Positions 36,079 to 44,880 of a DNA stretch of 64,000 nucleotides are shown in pieces. Positions within the stretch are counted from its first letter, which is position 1; the number at the start of each line of letters is the position of its first letter. Source of the stretch: Roseateles terrae (GTDB lineage Bacteria; Pseudomonadota; Gammaproteobacteria; Burkholderiales; Burkholderiaceae_C). Position numbers and translations under genes: made by a program. The notes under the pieces are model-generated. The model was not told the DNA's origin, made no database searches, and saw nothing but the letters and a program-made list of their open reading frames with translations. The stretch is from contig NZ_JACHXO010000001.1 of the NCBI RefSeq assembly GCF_014192155.1, positions 1,204,069 to 1,268,068 on the forward strand, given 5' to 3'.

Positions 36079-39000
36079 CTACACCCTCTCCGGCATCGCA
36101 TCAATCGTGATCAGGTCCCGCCCGCCGTGGGCGGTATTCACCTTGCCGCCCAGGGTGACACGCCCGCCGCCCAGGAAGCGCTCGGCGAAGCCGGTCGGGC
36201 CGGCGTCCTTGTCCGCAGGCGTGGCTCCGCTGGCCCGATGCTCGCCGCCGAAGCCGTTGTCGCGGGAGCGCTGCTGACTCTGGTTGACGAACAGGCGGAA
36301 CGGTTGCCACGAATCCTCGTCCGCCACTTGCGCCGCGATCTGCTGTCGCAGCCCCTGCATCTGATCCCTCTTGGCGGCGGTGTCGCCGGGCTGGCGCTCC
36401 AGCGCATCCAGTCGGTGCAGACAGGCGGTGATGGTGTCCGCGGCTTCCGGCTTCAGGCTTTTGCGCTCGATGAACATGCGGCTGTTGCCCGGCGGCAGGT
36501 GCGCGACCTGCTGCAGGAAGCCGTCCAGCGCCTCCTTCCCGCCGCTCAGAGTGCCGTCTTCCCGCCGCACGCCCAGCCGGGGCTCCCACAGGCCACGCTG
36601 TGAGTTCACCATCTTCATGAAGTCCTCCTCGACCGCACATTCGCGATGCTTGTAGGAAATGCCCGGCTGGACCTTGCCGTCCATCGTGGTGATGCGGACG
36701 GCGCCGTTCTGCGCCTGCAGGATCAGTTCGGTCTCCACGCCCACCTTGTGGCGGGCGAAGACGGCGACGTCTGGCTGACCCTGCTTGGCAATCGCCGGGT
36801 GAGAGAACCCGCCACTCAGCGCCGCCCCCACCGAGGTCTTGCTGCTGCTGTTCGCCTGGGTCGTCTGGGTGGCGCCGGAGGTCTCCCTGGCCTTGCTGCG
36901 GTTGAAGAAGTTGCTGCGAAGACCCAGCCCGCCAGCGATCGAGAAGCGCCCGACCGGCCCGGCCTTGACACCCACGTTGCCGTCCACGCCGAGCGACGCC
37001 GTGGCCTGATGGGACGAGCCGGTGTTCCAGCCGAAGGAGATGTCCCGGTAGTCGCCAATCTTGCCGACCATCTGCGCCCACATCTCCCCACCGCCTTGCG
37101 GACGGGTCGGGCCAGCCGTGTTGCCCGCAGCCGTTGGAGACGGCTGGGCAGCAATGTCGAAGACGCTGTTGACCACCAGTTCGCTCATGCGTTTCCAGTT
37201 GTCCGATTTCATCGACTGCGTCAGGCTGGCGTCCAGATCTCTGTGTTCCTCACCCTGCTTGTTGGTGCGGATCATCAAGCCCTTCGTGAACAGATGGGCG
37301 CCACCCAGCCGCGCCATCGCCTGGGCGCTCATGTTGACGATACCGGCCTGCGCACCAACACGCACACCCAGGCCGACCATCTCCGTCACCTTGGTTTCGC
37401 TGCCGAGGAAGATCACCCCCGTGTTGGAAGCGACGCCCGCCTTGAGCACGGCGGTGCGGGTGTGGTCCAGGTTGAATTCGGCGACCGGTGTGATGCCGGT
37501 GGTCAGCGCCCCGACGCCGTTGACCTGGGCCGCCAGGTAGCCAAACATGCCGCCGATGCCGTTCTTGCGGCCATCGCTGTAGTCCGTCATGTCGCCGCCG
37601 GCCACGACGGAGATCATCACCTTGCGCAGGATCTCGCGCCGCCCCGCCACGTCCCGTTTGTCGAATTCGTCCTGCAGGGCCTTCAACGTGTTGTCGATCG
37701 CGGCCTTGCCGCGGAGGATGTCGACATCCTTCTTCAGCTCAGCGAATGGGTCCGTGGGGGTGGACGCTGCAGCAGAACCGTCAGCGGATCCGGCAGCGGT
37801 GACGGAGGTGCCGGCGGCGCCAGCGGTGTTAGCGGGCGAAGCGGTCGTAGCGGTCGCAGCTGTAGCCGTTGTCGCCGCTGTCGCCGATGCGGCAGTCGAC
37901 GCAGTCGCCGCTGTCGCCGATGCGGCAGTCGACGCAGTCGCCGAGCTCGCCGGTGTTGCCGCTGCAGGCAGCTCCGCCAGCCAGTCATGCAGCGTCCCGG
38001 GTAGCAGCGGTGCGTTCAGGTGTGCAGCGTTCTCCCGTGCGACGGTGCCGTCGTGCAATGCGGGCGGCGTCGCCCCGTTGCCGCCGAAGAGGGTCTGGTT
38101 CAGCGCCCTCGCCTTGTCCAGCACCGCCTCAGGCGTCAACCGGATGCCCTGCGACAAATCCAGCAGCGGCCCCGGCTTCTCCGGCACCTGCGCTTCCCAC
38201 AGTTGCATCGCCGCCAGGCGCATCAGCCCCGCAGTGCGCTGCTCGGCGGTGAGCGGTGACTGGGGGTTCGTCAGTCGCGACTCCAAGGTTTTTTTGCTCC
38301 GGTCCAGCGCGCTGCGCAGCCGCGTGGCGTGCTCACCGGACACCGTGCCGATGTGGGAGCCCAGCGGCCCGGCCTGCATCAACGTCTTCAGCGGCGTCTT
38401 GTCCTTGCCGCGTTTGCGCCTAAATGCCTGGCGCGGATGCTTCACGTTGTCCAGCAGGCTCGGGCCCGCCACGGGTGTCGCGCAGGCCAGATCGATGTAC
38501 TTCACAAACTTGTTCAGCCGCCTGGCCATGTTGTGAAAGTCGCTGCCCTGGCCGCTCTCGGTGAAACCGTTGCGCAGCGCCACATACGCCGGCTTGAGAT
38601 CCGCCCTCGCCTCCGGTCCCGTTGCGTCGACCCCGCGCAGCAGGTTGTCCTTGGCATAGAGAAAGGCTTGCACGGACAGCGTGGCCGGGTCTTCCCGGTC
38701 ATTGCGGGACCGGGTGCCGCGGCCCAGCTGCGTGGCGGTCTGCAGCGTCGCGAAGTCTGGACGACGCTGCAACGCTTGCAGAATCTCTTCGCTGCCCTGC
38801 GGGTCGGCCACGGTGATCGGCTGCCTCAGCGCCGCACTCGGCCTGGCGAGCTGGCGCATCACTTCGGTTTCGGCGCGCAGTCCGAGCTTGTACATCTCCA
38901 CCGCCTGCTCGGCATGCCGGCGATGCGGGTCGGCTTTGTCCGGCAGCGACAGGCCCTGCAGATGCAGCAAGGCGTCCATGCCGCTGCTGGTGGCGGCCAA

Positions 39001-41694
39001 GACCCGGCGCGCCTCATTCACACGGGACTGCATGGCGTTGTCGTGCGGCGGACTGAGATCCGACAGGCCGGCCAGCGGCGACGGCTCCGCGCCCCGTCGC
39101 CGCACGCCGCCCAGTTGCGGGGCCGGGTCGCTCCAGAGCCGGTTGTAGAGGTGCGCGGCAACGGCGGGGTCATCGGTGACCGAACGCAGGACCGTGGCGA
39201 CGAGCAGCGCCTGCTCATGACGCAGCGGATGGCCGTCCGGGCGTCCGGTGGGGTCTGGGTTCGGGTGGCCGAGCAAGGCATCCGCCAGGCGCGTGGCGGC
39301 GGGGGTGGCGGCCGTGGCTGCATCCCCCCCGGCAAACATGCTGTGAATCTCGGCGGTGAAGGCGACGGCATTGCCGAAGGCAGGTGGCGTCGCGGCTGCG
39401 CCGGGCTTGCCGACAGCGCCCTGGGCCAGCAGACCGGCCGTCTTCACCGCCGCTGTTCTGGCCTTGGCGTCCACCGACTTCAGCGCCCGCGCGTCGGTGG
39501 CGGTGGTGATCGTCTTGGACGGTGGCAGGCCGTCGCGGAAACCGGTGGTGGCATTGGTGGTGCTGGAGGCGCTGAAGGGGCCGAGCGTTCCATCGATCTT
39601 CAACGGACCCATGCGATTGCCGAGCGACTCGGTCTTGCGCTGGACCGCATCGCGAGCGCGCCCGATCAGCGTGCCGGGCGGGGGGGTCGCGGCCACACCG
39701 GAGGCGCCGGTGCCGGTGGGCGGCGTCGGTGGGCTGAGGGCGTCACACAGCGCGGTCACCGTGCCGCTGATGGCATCGCGGGCGGTGGTGGCACCCGCGG
39801 CCGCCGCATCGCGAGCCTGGGCGCTCGTCTGAGCCTGGCGGACCGCTTCAGCCGCCTGCGTGGCCAGGCCGGTCCGGTTCTGCTCGGCGGCCTGCAGTGC
39901 TTGCTGGCTGGACTCGGCGGCGGCGCGCAAGCTGTCCAGCCGGGTGGTGGCCTGCTGCGCGGTCTGCTCCAGCCGCGCGACCACTGCTTCCTGCTGCTGC
40001 ACATCCGCCTGTGCCCGTGCCAAGGCCCGCTCGGCGCGCTGCACGGATGCCGACTCACCGGACGGAAGCGAGCTTGCACCCGTCGCAGTCGGCGCTGAGG
40101 CATTGGCGCCGACCGCACCGGGTGAAGTGCCGGTGCCGGCCGCGCTGGATGAGGTCCCGGTGCCGGCCGCACCCGGCGCGCCGGTGGGGCCCGAGGCTGT
40201 CGTCGTCGACGAGGCTGGGGCCGCCTTCGCGGCATTCAGGGCCTGCTCACAACGTTGCACCTCGGTGGTGAGACGCCCTGTCGGCGCCAACAAGGCCTGC
40301 GCTGCCTGCAGGGCCTGCTCCGCACGCTGGGTGACCGGCACCTGGGCCTGATACGCCTGATGGTCAGGATGCGCCTGCGTCGCGAGCTCCATCACCTGCG
40401 CAGAGGCCGACGCCAACGCCCGCTGCACCTGTGTCGCCGCCGCCGCATGGGTCACGGCGGTGGTCGCGGCCGCCTCATGCGCCTGGATCGCAGGGGTGTG
40501 CTGGGTCACCGCCTGCGTCAGTGCGGTGCGTGCCGCGTCGAGCTGCTGGGCCGACGTCCGGGCCGTGTCCCGCTCCGCCTGCGCCTCGGTGTGCCGGCGG
40601 GTGCCCGCGGCGAGGTTGTTTCGCGCGGTGGTGAGGTGCTGCTCCAGACCTCGGCGGTCCTGCGTGTTCTGCTGCAATGCGGTGTCCACCGCCGCCAGCG
40701 CGGCTTCCAGGGGCTGCAGGTGGGCCTGATGCTGCTGAAGGTCGGCTCGGGCGCGGGCCAGTTGCTGCTGTGGCGTCGCTGTCGTTGCTGCAGGCTGCGT
40801 CCCGGGCGCCGGCTGTGCGCCTCCGGCAGGCCGCTCTCCGCTGGCAGCGGTTGCAGGGTCCATGGCGGTCGCTGAGCCAGCAGCGGTCGTAGGGCCGGTA
40901 GCAGTCGCAGAGCCGGCAGCGGTCGAAGGTCCAGCAGCGGTCGCAGGAACGGCTGGGGTAGCGCTCGACTGCAGGGCATCGACGCGTGCCTGCGCGGTCG
41001 CCACCGCCTGCCGGGCCTGCGCCAGAGCTGGATCGCTGTTGAGCTGCGCCCGCTGCTGCGTGAGCGCGAGGGCCTGCTGCGTGTTCTCCTGCAGGGCCTG
41101 CTGCTGCCGGGTGACGGCCTGCTGCAAGGCAGGCAGGGCGTCGTGCGCAGCGGTCAGCGCCTGCTCCGCCTGCGTCAGGGCCGTCTGCCGTGTCGCGGCT
41201 TCGGCGTCTGCTCCGGTGGTGGCCTTGGTGCGACGCTCCGTCAGCGCCTGCGTCTCCTTGCGCGCAGTCCCGAGTGCGCCCTGCGCGGCGGCCTCGTCAT
41301 CCACGCGATGCGGCACCTCGGCGTGCGCGGCGTGGGAGCGGTTGCGGGCGGCGTCTGCCGTGATGGTCGGCGCTGGCAGTCCGCCCGTCGTTGCGGAGGT
41401 CCCGTGCCCGGGCGTGCTGGTCGGGACGGCAGTTCGCAGCGGCGGTTGAGTCTGCGGCTGGGAGTGAGATGACGACTGCGCCTGGCGTGGGGCCACGCTG
41501 CTGCGGGCCGACAGGCCTCCAGTCACCGCACCCGTGCTGGGCAGCTGCGACGGCGTGCTGCCGGCAGCAGTTCCCGCGCCCGCAGGTCCGCTGCCCGGGG
41601 TGGGGGGCGTCTGCGGCGTGCCGCCCGTCAGGGTCTGCATCGGATAGCTGCCACCGCCGGCACGCGGATCATTCGGACGGGAAAACACGCTCAT
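36079..41694 (-). CDS. 1871-residue candidate type III effector, AvrE-like architecture
   Basis: A very large protein with no signal peptide. Residues 1-150 are Ser/Thr/Pro/Gly-rich and low in acidic residues, as T3 secretion signals are. About 150-720 is an Ala/Gln-rich coiled-coil region broken by Ala/Thr/Gly/Pro linkers. A helical middle (about 760-1260) contains RRLNKFVKYIDLACATP, then an Ala/Thr repeat linker, then a Gly-rich beta region (about 1400-1750: FGYLAAQVNGVGALTTG, ISFGWNTGSSHQATASLGVD, FSIAGGLGLRSNFFNRSK) that could form a barrel. A perfect PIP box with -10 lies upstream. Size and layout recall AvrE/DspE/HopR effectors, but homology was not tested. GGGAG precedes the ATG at 41694. 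Confidence 0.7.
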   Translation of the reverse strand: MSVFSRPNDPRAGGGSYPMQTLTGGTPQTPPTPGSGPAGAGTAAGSTPSQLPSTGAVTGGLSARSSVAPRQAQSSSHSQPQTQPPLRTAVPTSTPGHGTSATTGGLPAPTITADAARNRSHAAHAEVPHRVDDEAAAQGALGTARKETQALTERRTKATTGADAEAATRQTALTQAEQALTAAHDALPALQQAVTRQQQALQENTQQALALTQQRAQLNSDPALAQARQAVATAQARVDALQSSATPAVPATAAGPSTAAGSATATGPTTAAGSATAMDPATAASGERPAGGAQPAPGTQPAATTATPQQQLARARADLQQHQAHLQPLEAALAAVDTALQQNTQDRRGLEQHLTTARNNLAAGTRRHTEAQAERDTARTSAQQLDAARTALTQAVTQHTPAIQAHEAAATTAVTHAAAATQVQRALASASAQVMELATQAHPDHQAYQAQVPVTQRAEQALQAAQALLAPTGRLTTEVQRCEQALNAAKAAPASSTTTASGPTGAPGAAGTGTSSSAAGTGTSPGAVGANASAPTATGASSLPSGESASVQRAERALARAQADVQQQEAVVARLEQTAQQATTRLDSLRAAAESSQQALQAAEQNRTGLATQAAEAVRQAQTSAQARDAAAAGATTARDAISGTVTALCDALSPPTPPTGTGASGVAATPPPGTLIGRARDAVQRKTESLGNRMGPLKIDGTLGPFSASSTTNATTGFRDGLPPSKTITTATDARALKSVDAKARTAAVKTAGLLAQGAVGKPGAAATPPAFGNAVAFTAEIHSMFAGGDAATAATPAATRLADALLGHPNPDPTGRPDGHPLRHEQALLVATVLRSVTDDPAVAAHLYNRLWSDPAPQLGGVRRRGAEPSPLAGLSDLSPPHDNAMQSRVNEARRVLAATSSGMDALLHLQGLSLPDKADPHRRHAEQAVEMYKLGLRAETEVMRQLARPSAALRQPITVADPQGSEEILQALQRRPDFATLQTATQLGRGTRSRNDREDPATLSVQAFLYAKDNLLRGVDATGPEARADLKPAYVALRNGFTESGQGSDFHNMARRLNKFVKYIDLACATPVAGPSLLDNVKHPRQAFRRKRGKDKTPLKTLMQAGPLGSHIGTVSGEHATRLRSALDRSKKTLESRLTNPQSPLTAEQRTAGLMRLAAMQLWEAQVPEKPGPLLDLSQGIRLTPEAVLDKARALNQTLFGGNGATPPALHDGTVARENAAHLNAPLLPGTLHDWLAELPAAATPASSATASTAASATAATASTAASATAATTATAATATTASPANTAGAAGTSVTAAGSADGSAAASTPTDPFAELKKDVDILRGKAAIDNTLKALQDEFDKRDVAGRREILRKVMISVVAGGDMTDYSDGRKNGIGGMFGYLAAQVNGVGALTTGITPVAEFNLDHTRTAVLKAGVASNTGVIFLGSETKVTEMVGLGVRVGAQAGIVNMSAQAMARLGGAHLFTKGLMIRTNKQGEEHRDLDASLTQSMKSDNWKRMSELVVNSVFDIAAQPSPTAAGNTAGPTRPQGGGEMWAQMVGKIGDYRDISFGWNTGSSHQATASLGVDGNVGVKAGPVGRFSIAGGLGLRSNFFNRSKARETSGATQTTQANSSSKTSVGAALSGGFSHPAIAKQGQPDVAVFARHKVGVETELILQAQNGAVRITTMDGKVQPGISYKHRECAVEEDFMKMVNSQRGLWEPRLGVRREDGTLSGGKEALDGFLQQVAHLPPGNSRMFIERKSLKPEAADTITACLHRLDALERQPGDTAAKRDQMQGLRQQIAAQVADEDSWQPFRLFVNQSQQRSRDNGFGGEHRASGATPADKDAGPTGFAERFLGGGRVTLGGKVNTAHGGRDLITIDAMPERV
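37871..37936. repeat. 33-base perfect tandem repeat inside the giant gene
   Basis: Two identical 33-base units at 37871-37903 and 37904-37936 encode repeated Ala/Thr/Ser (11 residues each) in the linker before the C-terminal Gly-rich region. Confidence 0.85.
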
Positions 41695-41726
41695 CTTGGC
41701 TCCCAGAACTGCACTGCTGCCAGCGC

Positions 41727-41732
41727 ACTCTG
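41727..41732 (-). promoter_or_regulatory. -10 element paired with the PIP box
   Basis: CAGAGT on the minus strand fits YANNNT and starts after 31 intervening bases from the PIP box, within the 30-32 spacing known for functional PIP promoters. Confidence 0.75.
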
Positions 41733-41763
41733 GGACTGCAGACCGCCCAGCTTTCGGGGCCAG

Positions 41764-41788
41764 GCGAAGCATTCATCGCCAATACGAA
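41764..41788 (-). promoter_or_regulatory. perfect PIP box for the giant effector gene
   Basis: On the minus strand TTCGT (41788-41784), 15 bases, TTCGC (41768-41764) fits the TTCGB-N15-TTCGB plant-inducible-promoter box bound by HrpX/HrpB. It lies 70 bases before the start codon. Confidence 0.85.
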
Positions 41789-41919
41789 GCTGGATCGTTC
41801 TCCGCCGGTTCTCCGCCGCACCTCGTCATCAAAGTGTCGTCCGCGATTACCGTCCGAAACCTCCAGGGCTGATCGCCCAGCTCCATGGACATCCGCCGAA
41901 GTCCACCGACGTCCGCAAC

Positions 41920-41973
41920 GTCCGTGCAGTCCGTGCAGTCCGTGCAGTCCGTGCAGTCCGTGCAGTCCGTGCA
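41920..41973. repeat. six perfect tandem copies of a 9-base unit
   Basis: GTCCGTGCA is repeated six times without change, flanked by degenerate copies (GTCCACCGAC, GTCCGCAAC before; GTCCGCCGCA, GTCCGTCGA after). It lies 130 bases upstream of the PIP box of the effector gene. Confidence 0.9.
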
Positions 41974-42076
41974 GTCCGCCGCAGTCCGTCGAGGTCCCCA
42001 ACGTTCCGTGAAGTCCGTCGAGCGCCGCCGAACCGCCCGGCGGGTCTTCCATTTGCGTTGGGTTCCGCCGGTCCCT

Positions 42077-42976
42077 TCAGCGCGATGTTTCTCCGGGCGG
42101 CGTCTCGGCAGACCGGCCCTGAGCATCCCCGGGCGCCGTGCCACCGCCGGCGCCCTGCGCACCCTCGGTCCCCGGTGTCTCGAAGCCACCGATCAGGACC
42201 AGCACGATGAGCCCTACGACCGCCGCCAGCACCGCCCCCCAGCTCAGCCGCGCCATGCCGGACGTCCGTCCCACGCGTTCTGCCGCGACCGGGCGGTCCA
42301 GCACCAGCTTGTCGCGCGGCGACACCGGCACCACGCGCGTGGGCGGCGCCGTCACCGGCGGCGCCTGACCGACGTCCACGGACGATGCCTCCCAGGCGCT
42401 GGCCGGCCCTGCCGCCGGCTGCCCCTGGGTCGCGGACCCGGCGGCTTCACCGTCCTCCGCCCGTTCCTGCTGCGAGGACCGGCCGCCCCTGGCGACCTGA
42501 CGGACCGGACCTTGCGGCGCTCGCCGACCGCGGCCGGACGCCGACACCCGCTTGGCCTCGATCCGATCAGCTCGATCGCCACCGCCGGCCACCGGCATCA
42601 CGCCGCCCCCCTCACCCACGGACGCTCCGTCTTCCTCGACGCGCTCCTCTTCCGCTTCATCCTGCAGACGACGGACCACCGCGCCCATCAGGCGATTGGC
42701 CGATGCGCCGCGCCGCGCCCCGACGTCATCCCGACGCCGTGCACCGTCTCCCCCGACGAGGGGCAACCGCAGCTCCTCCGCGCCGACCAGACCCGACACG
42801 GCGGATGCCCCAGCCGCACCACCACCGCCGCCCCAGCCGGCAGACCGACCGCCGGCGGAAGCCGGAGACGCCCCCGGCGGCTTCACGGGCGACGCCGATC
42901 CCGGTGAGGTCCCGGGCCCTGGGGGGCCCGCCGTCGAGGTCAACCGTGGCGGCAAGCGCGCAGGGTCCATACCCAT
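42077..42976 (-). CDS. unknown membrane-anchored protein next to the T3SS regulator
   Basis: A 299-residue protein. Residues 1-225 are disordered-looking, rich in Pro, Gly, Ala and Arg, with an acidic patch (LQDEAEEERVEEDG). One membrane segment lies at about 245-268 (LSWGAVLAAVVGLIVLVLIGG), followed by a short Gly/Thr/Pro tail. GAGGGG precedes the ATG, and the start is 10 bases after the AraC regulator stop, so the two are co-transcribed. No family recognised. The arrangement (long cytoplasmic tail, one span, short periplasmic tail) would suit an accessory T3SS or signalling protein, but there is no direct evidence. Confidence 0.65.
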   Translation of the reverse strand: MGMDPARLPPRLTSTAGPPGPGTSPGSASPVKPPGASPASAGGRSAGWGGGGGAAGASAVSGLVGAEELRLPLVGGDGARRRDDVGARRGASANRLMGAVVRRLQDEAEEERVEEDGASVGEGGGVMPVAGGGDRADRIEAKRVSASGRGRRAPQGPVRQVARGGRSSQQERAEDGEAAGSATQGQPAAGPASAWEASSVDVGQAPPVTAPPTRVVPVSPRDKLVLDRPVAAERVGRTSGMARLSWGAVLAAVVGLIVLVLIGGFETPGTEGAQGAGGGTAPGDAQGRSAETPPGETSR

Positions 42977-42986
42977 GCGGCGCCCC

Positions 42987-44627
42987 TCACGCGCCGCCCG
43001 CCGTCAGCTCGCGGCGCGCAGAGTCGCTGGTCGAGAGCCGGGTGATCGCCATCGTCCGTCCCGGGTCCAGCGCCAGGTCCTGCGCCGGCTGCACCACCAG
43101 CGTCGTCGACGCATCCGGCGCGGACGTCATCCCCGCAGCCACTGCGACCGACAGCGCCAGCGATGCACGTTCGTGGCTGCCCAGCGGCGCTGCGGTCGCG
43201 CTCGGTGCCTCACCAAACTGCTGCCGATAGTTGTGCGCCAGCGTGGAACGATTGCCCATGCCCCAGCGCGATGCCACCGCCAGCACGCTGTCGCGCCCGG
43301 CCATCTGCTGCAGCTCGGTCCGGATGCAGGCCATGCGCAGCTTGCGCAGCAGTTCGGCGGGTGTCAGCCCGAGATGGTTCCGAAAGGCCATCTGCAGGGC
43401 CCGCTCGGTGACATCGATCTCGGCCGCGATGCGCCGCACCGACAGCGTGCGGTCATGCAGATGGTCCAGCATGAATTGATACGCCCGGCGGTAGCGCGGC
43501 GGCAGGCGTAGCTGATCCGCGTCCGCCTGTTCGGCCCGCTCCTGCTGTTCCAGGAACCGCGAGTACGGCACCCGGGTCAGTTCGAACCGCAGCCGCGCCA
43601 GAGACAGTTGCGCATGCTGCCGATAGCAGCGCAGCGCATCGGAGTGCCGGCCATTCATCACATGCAGGCGGGACGCACAGTAGCGCAGCTCAATGGCATG
43701 CCGATGATGCAACTGCCGCGCATCATCCACCGCCAGCGCCCCCAGGATGTCGCAGGCCGATCCGGCCAGTCCGCGGTCCAGCAGCGCCAGTGCGGCCTCC
43801 ACCCGGGCCCGCTCCTCCAGCGGCGCCAGACGCCGCTCCTTGTACCAGCGCACGCCATCGAACAGGGCCTCGACGCTCGCGGCCGTGCGGGCTTCCACCG
43901 CAGCGGCCGGTTGCATCAGGGCCAGCAGGAAACGCACGCGCGCGGCCGCCGCCGGAACCGCATGCAAATCCTGCAAGGCCGACTGGAGCGAGCGGCGCAG
44001 GTCCGGCGCCGACAAGGGATGGGCCACCGTCACATCGTCGTAATGCCGCAGGGCGCGGCAGACCTGCAGTTCAAGACCGATGGCGGTCAGCAGCGCCGGG
44101 CAGCCGGCGGGCACCTCCGTGGCCGACCCGCCGCCGGGCGCCTCCGCCTCCCTCACCAGCTGCTCGGCGAAGGCCAGCGTGCGCGTCGCCCGCCGATGCT
44201 CGCCCATCGAGTCCATCGCCTTCGCCAGCCCGGCCAGCGCCACCACCCGCGGCAGCAGCGCCGCATCGTCGGCGTCCGCCACCACATTGAAGCTCTCTGC
44301 CGCACGTCCCGGCTTGTTCATGTGCAGGAACAGCAGGCCGCGGTCCAGCGACGACAGATGGCGCATGCGCGCCCGCGGCAAGGTCTCGTAGTGGCGCAGT
44401 TGCCGCTGCATCAGTTCTTCGGCCTGCTCCTCGCGGCCCGCGGCGAGCAGCGCCTGGATCATCATCTGACCCAGGGCCGCCGGATCACCCACCTCGGCCC
44501 CGGCGCTCCGCTCCAGCCGCGCCAGCCCCAGCCGCAAGGCCTCGTGGACATCCCCCCGGCCCACCGCATCCGCCACATCGGCGTCCGCCTCCGACAGCGT
44601 CAGCCGCCCCAATGTCATCAACAGCAT
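42987..44627 (-). CDS. hrpX: HrpB/HrpX-type AraC family regulator of type III secretion
   Basis: A 546-residue regulator. The C-terminal third has the AraC/XylS double helix-turn-helix (FMLDHLHDRTLSVRRIAAEI, VTERALQMAFRNHLGLTPAE, LLRKLRMACIRTELQQM). The N-terminal part is helical with TPR-like repeats, as in HrpB of Ralstonia and HrpX of Xanthomonas, which bind PIP boxes. A further tail of about 60 residues follows the HTH. It is divergent from the T3SS operon at 44881, and two PIP boxes lie close by, both fitting this regulator. ATG 44627 has GGGAG 6 bases upstream; ATG 44645 is possible. No PIP box precedes its own gene, consistent with separate control (HrpG-type in relatives). Confidence 0.85.
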   Translation of the reverse strand: MLLMTLGRLTLSEADADVADAVGRGDVHEALRLGLARLERSAGAEVGDPAALGQMMIQALLAAGREEQAEELMQRQLRHYETLPRARMRHLSSLDRGLLFLHMNKPGRAAESFNVVADADDAALLPRVVALAGLAKAMDSMGEHRRATRTLAFAEQLVREAEAPGGGSATEVPAGCPALLTAIGLELQVCRALRHYDDVTVAHPLSAPDLRRSLQSALQDLHAVPAAAARVRFLLALMQPAAAVEARTAASVEALFDGVRWYKERRLAPLEERARVEAALALLDRGLAGSACDILGALAVDDARQLHHRHAIELRYCASRLHVMNGRHSDALRCYRQHAQLSLARLRFELTRVPYSRFLEQQERAEQADADQLRLPPRYRRAYQFMLDHLHDRTLSVRRIAAEIDVTERALQMAFRNHLGLTPAELLRKLRMACIRTELQQMAGRDSVLAVASRWGMGNRSTLAHNYRQQFGEAPSATAAPLGSHERASLALSVAVAAGMTSAPDASTTLVVQPAQDLALDPGRTMAITRLSTSDSARRELTAGGA

Positions 44628-44795
44628 ATGAACTCCCTGCTTCATTGGATGCTCGATGCGCCGCCACAGCACATCGTTGCGAGATGCTAGGCAGAGGTCC
44701 GCCGCGATGGCCTCATCTCTTCCCTATGAAATCCTCAACAATTCTCAACAGCCGTGCGCCGGGCTGCGTCATCGCCCCGCGCCAAGGCCCTGCAG

Positions 44796-44820
44796 TTCGG
44801 GTCCCGGCACACGGCTTCGC
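44796..44820 (+). promoter_or_regulatory. perfect PIP box for the GNAT-sctU operon
   Basis: TTCGG (44796-44800), 15 bases, TTCGC (44816-44820) fits TTCGB-N15-TTCGB exactly. It lies 60 bases before the first gene of the plus-strand T3SS operon. Confidence 0.9.
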
Positions 44821-44851
44821 CCCCATAGCGAAGGCACCCGGGCGCCCCGGC

Positions 44852-44857
44852 CACAGT
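44852..44857 (+). promoter_or_regulatory. -10 element paired with the PIP box
   Basis: CACAGT fits YANNNT and begins after 31 intervening bases from the PIP box, the same spacing as at the giant effector promoter. Confidence 0.8.
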
Positions 44858-44880
44858 GACAGCGAACACGAGGAGCTGCT

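Larger units (their letters stand above)
41695..42076. other. intergenic region upstream of the giant effector
   Basis: This 382-base gap holds the PIP promoter (41727-41788) and, further upstream, a block of 9-base repeats. No small gene is supported; the repeat opens frames of Cys-Thr-Asp or Leu-His-Gly type that are artefacts of the repeat. Confidence 0.7.

Noticed and set aside
37740-37988. Possible separate Arg-rich small protein in the Ala/Thr repeat region
   Set aside because: It is a different frame of the linker repeats of the giant protein; composition is an artefact of the repeat.
41920-41973. Possible CRISPR array
   Set aside because: The 9-base units are directly adjacent with no spacers, and no cas genes lie in the window.
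41773-42189. Open frames with Thr-Asp-Cys or Leu-His-Gly repeats upstream of the giant effector
   Set aside because: They come from reading the 9-base tandem repeat. No ribosome site is present and the region holds the PIP promoter.
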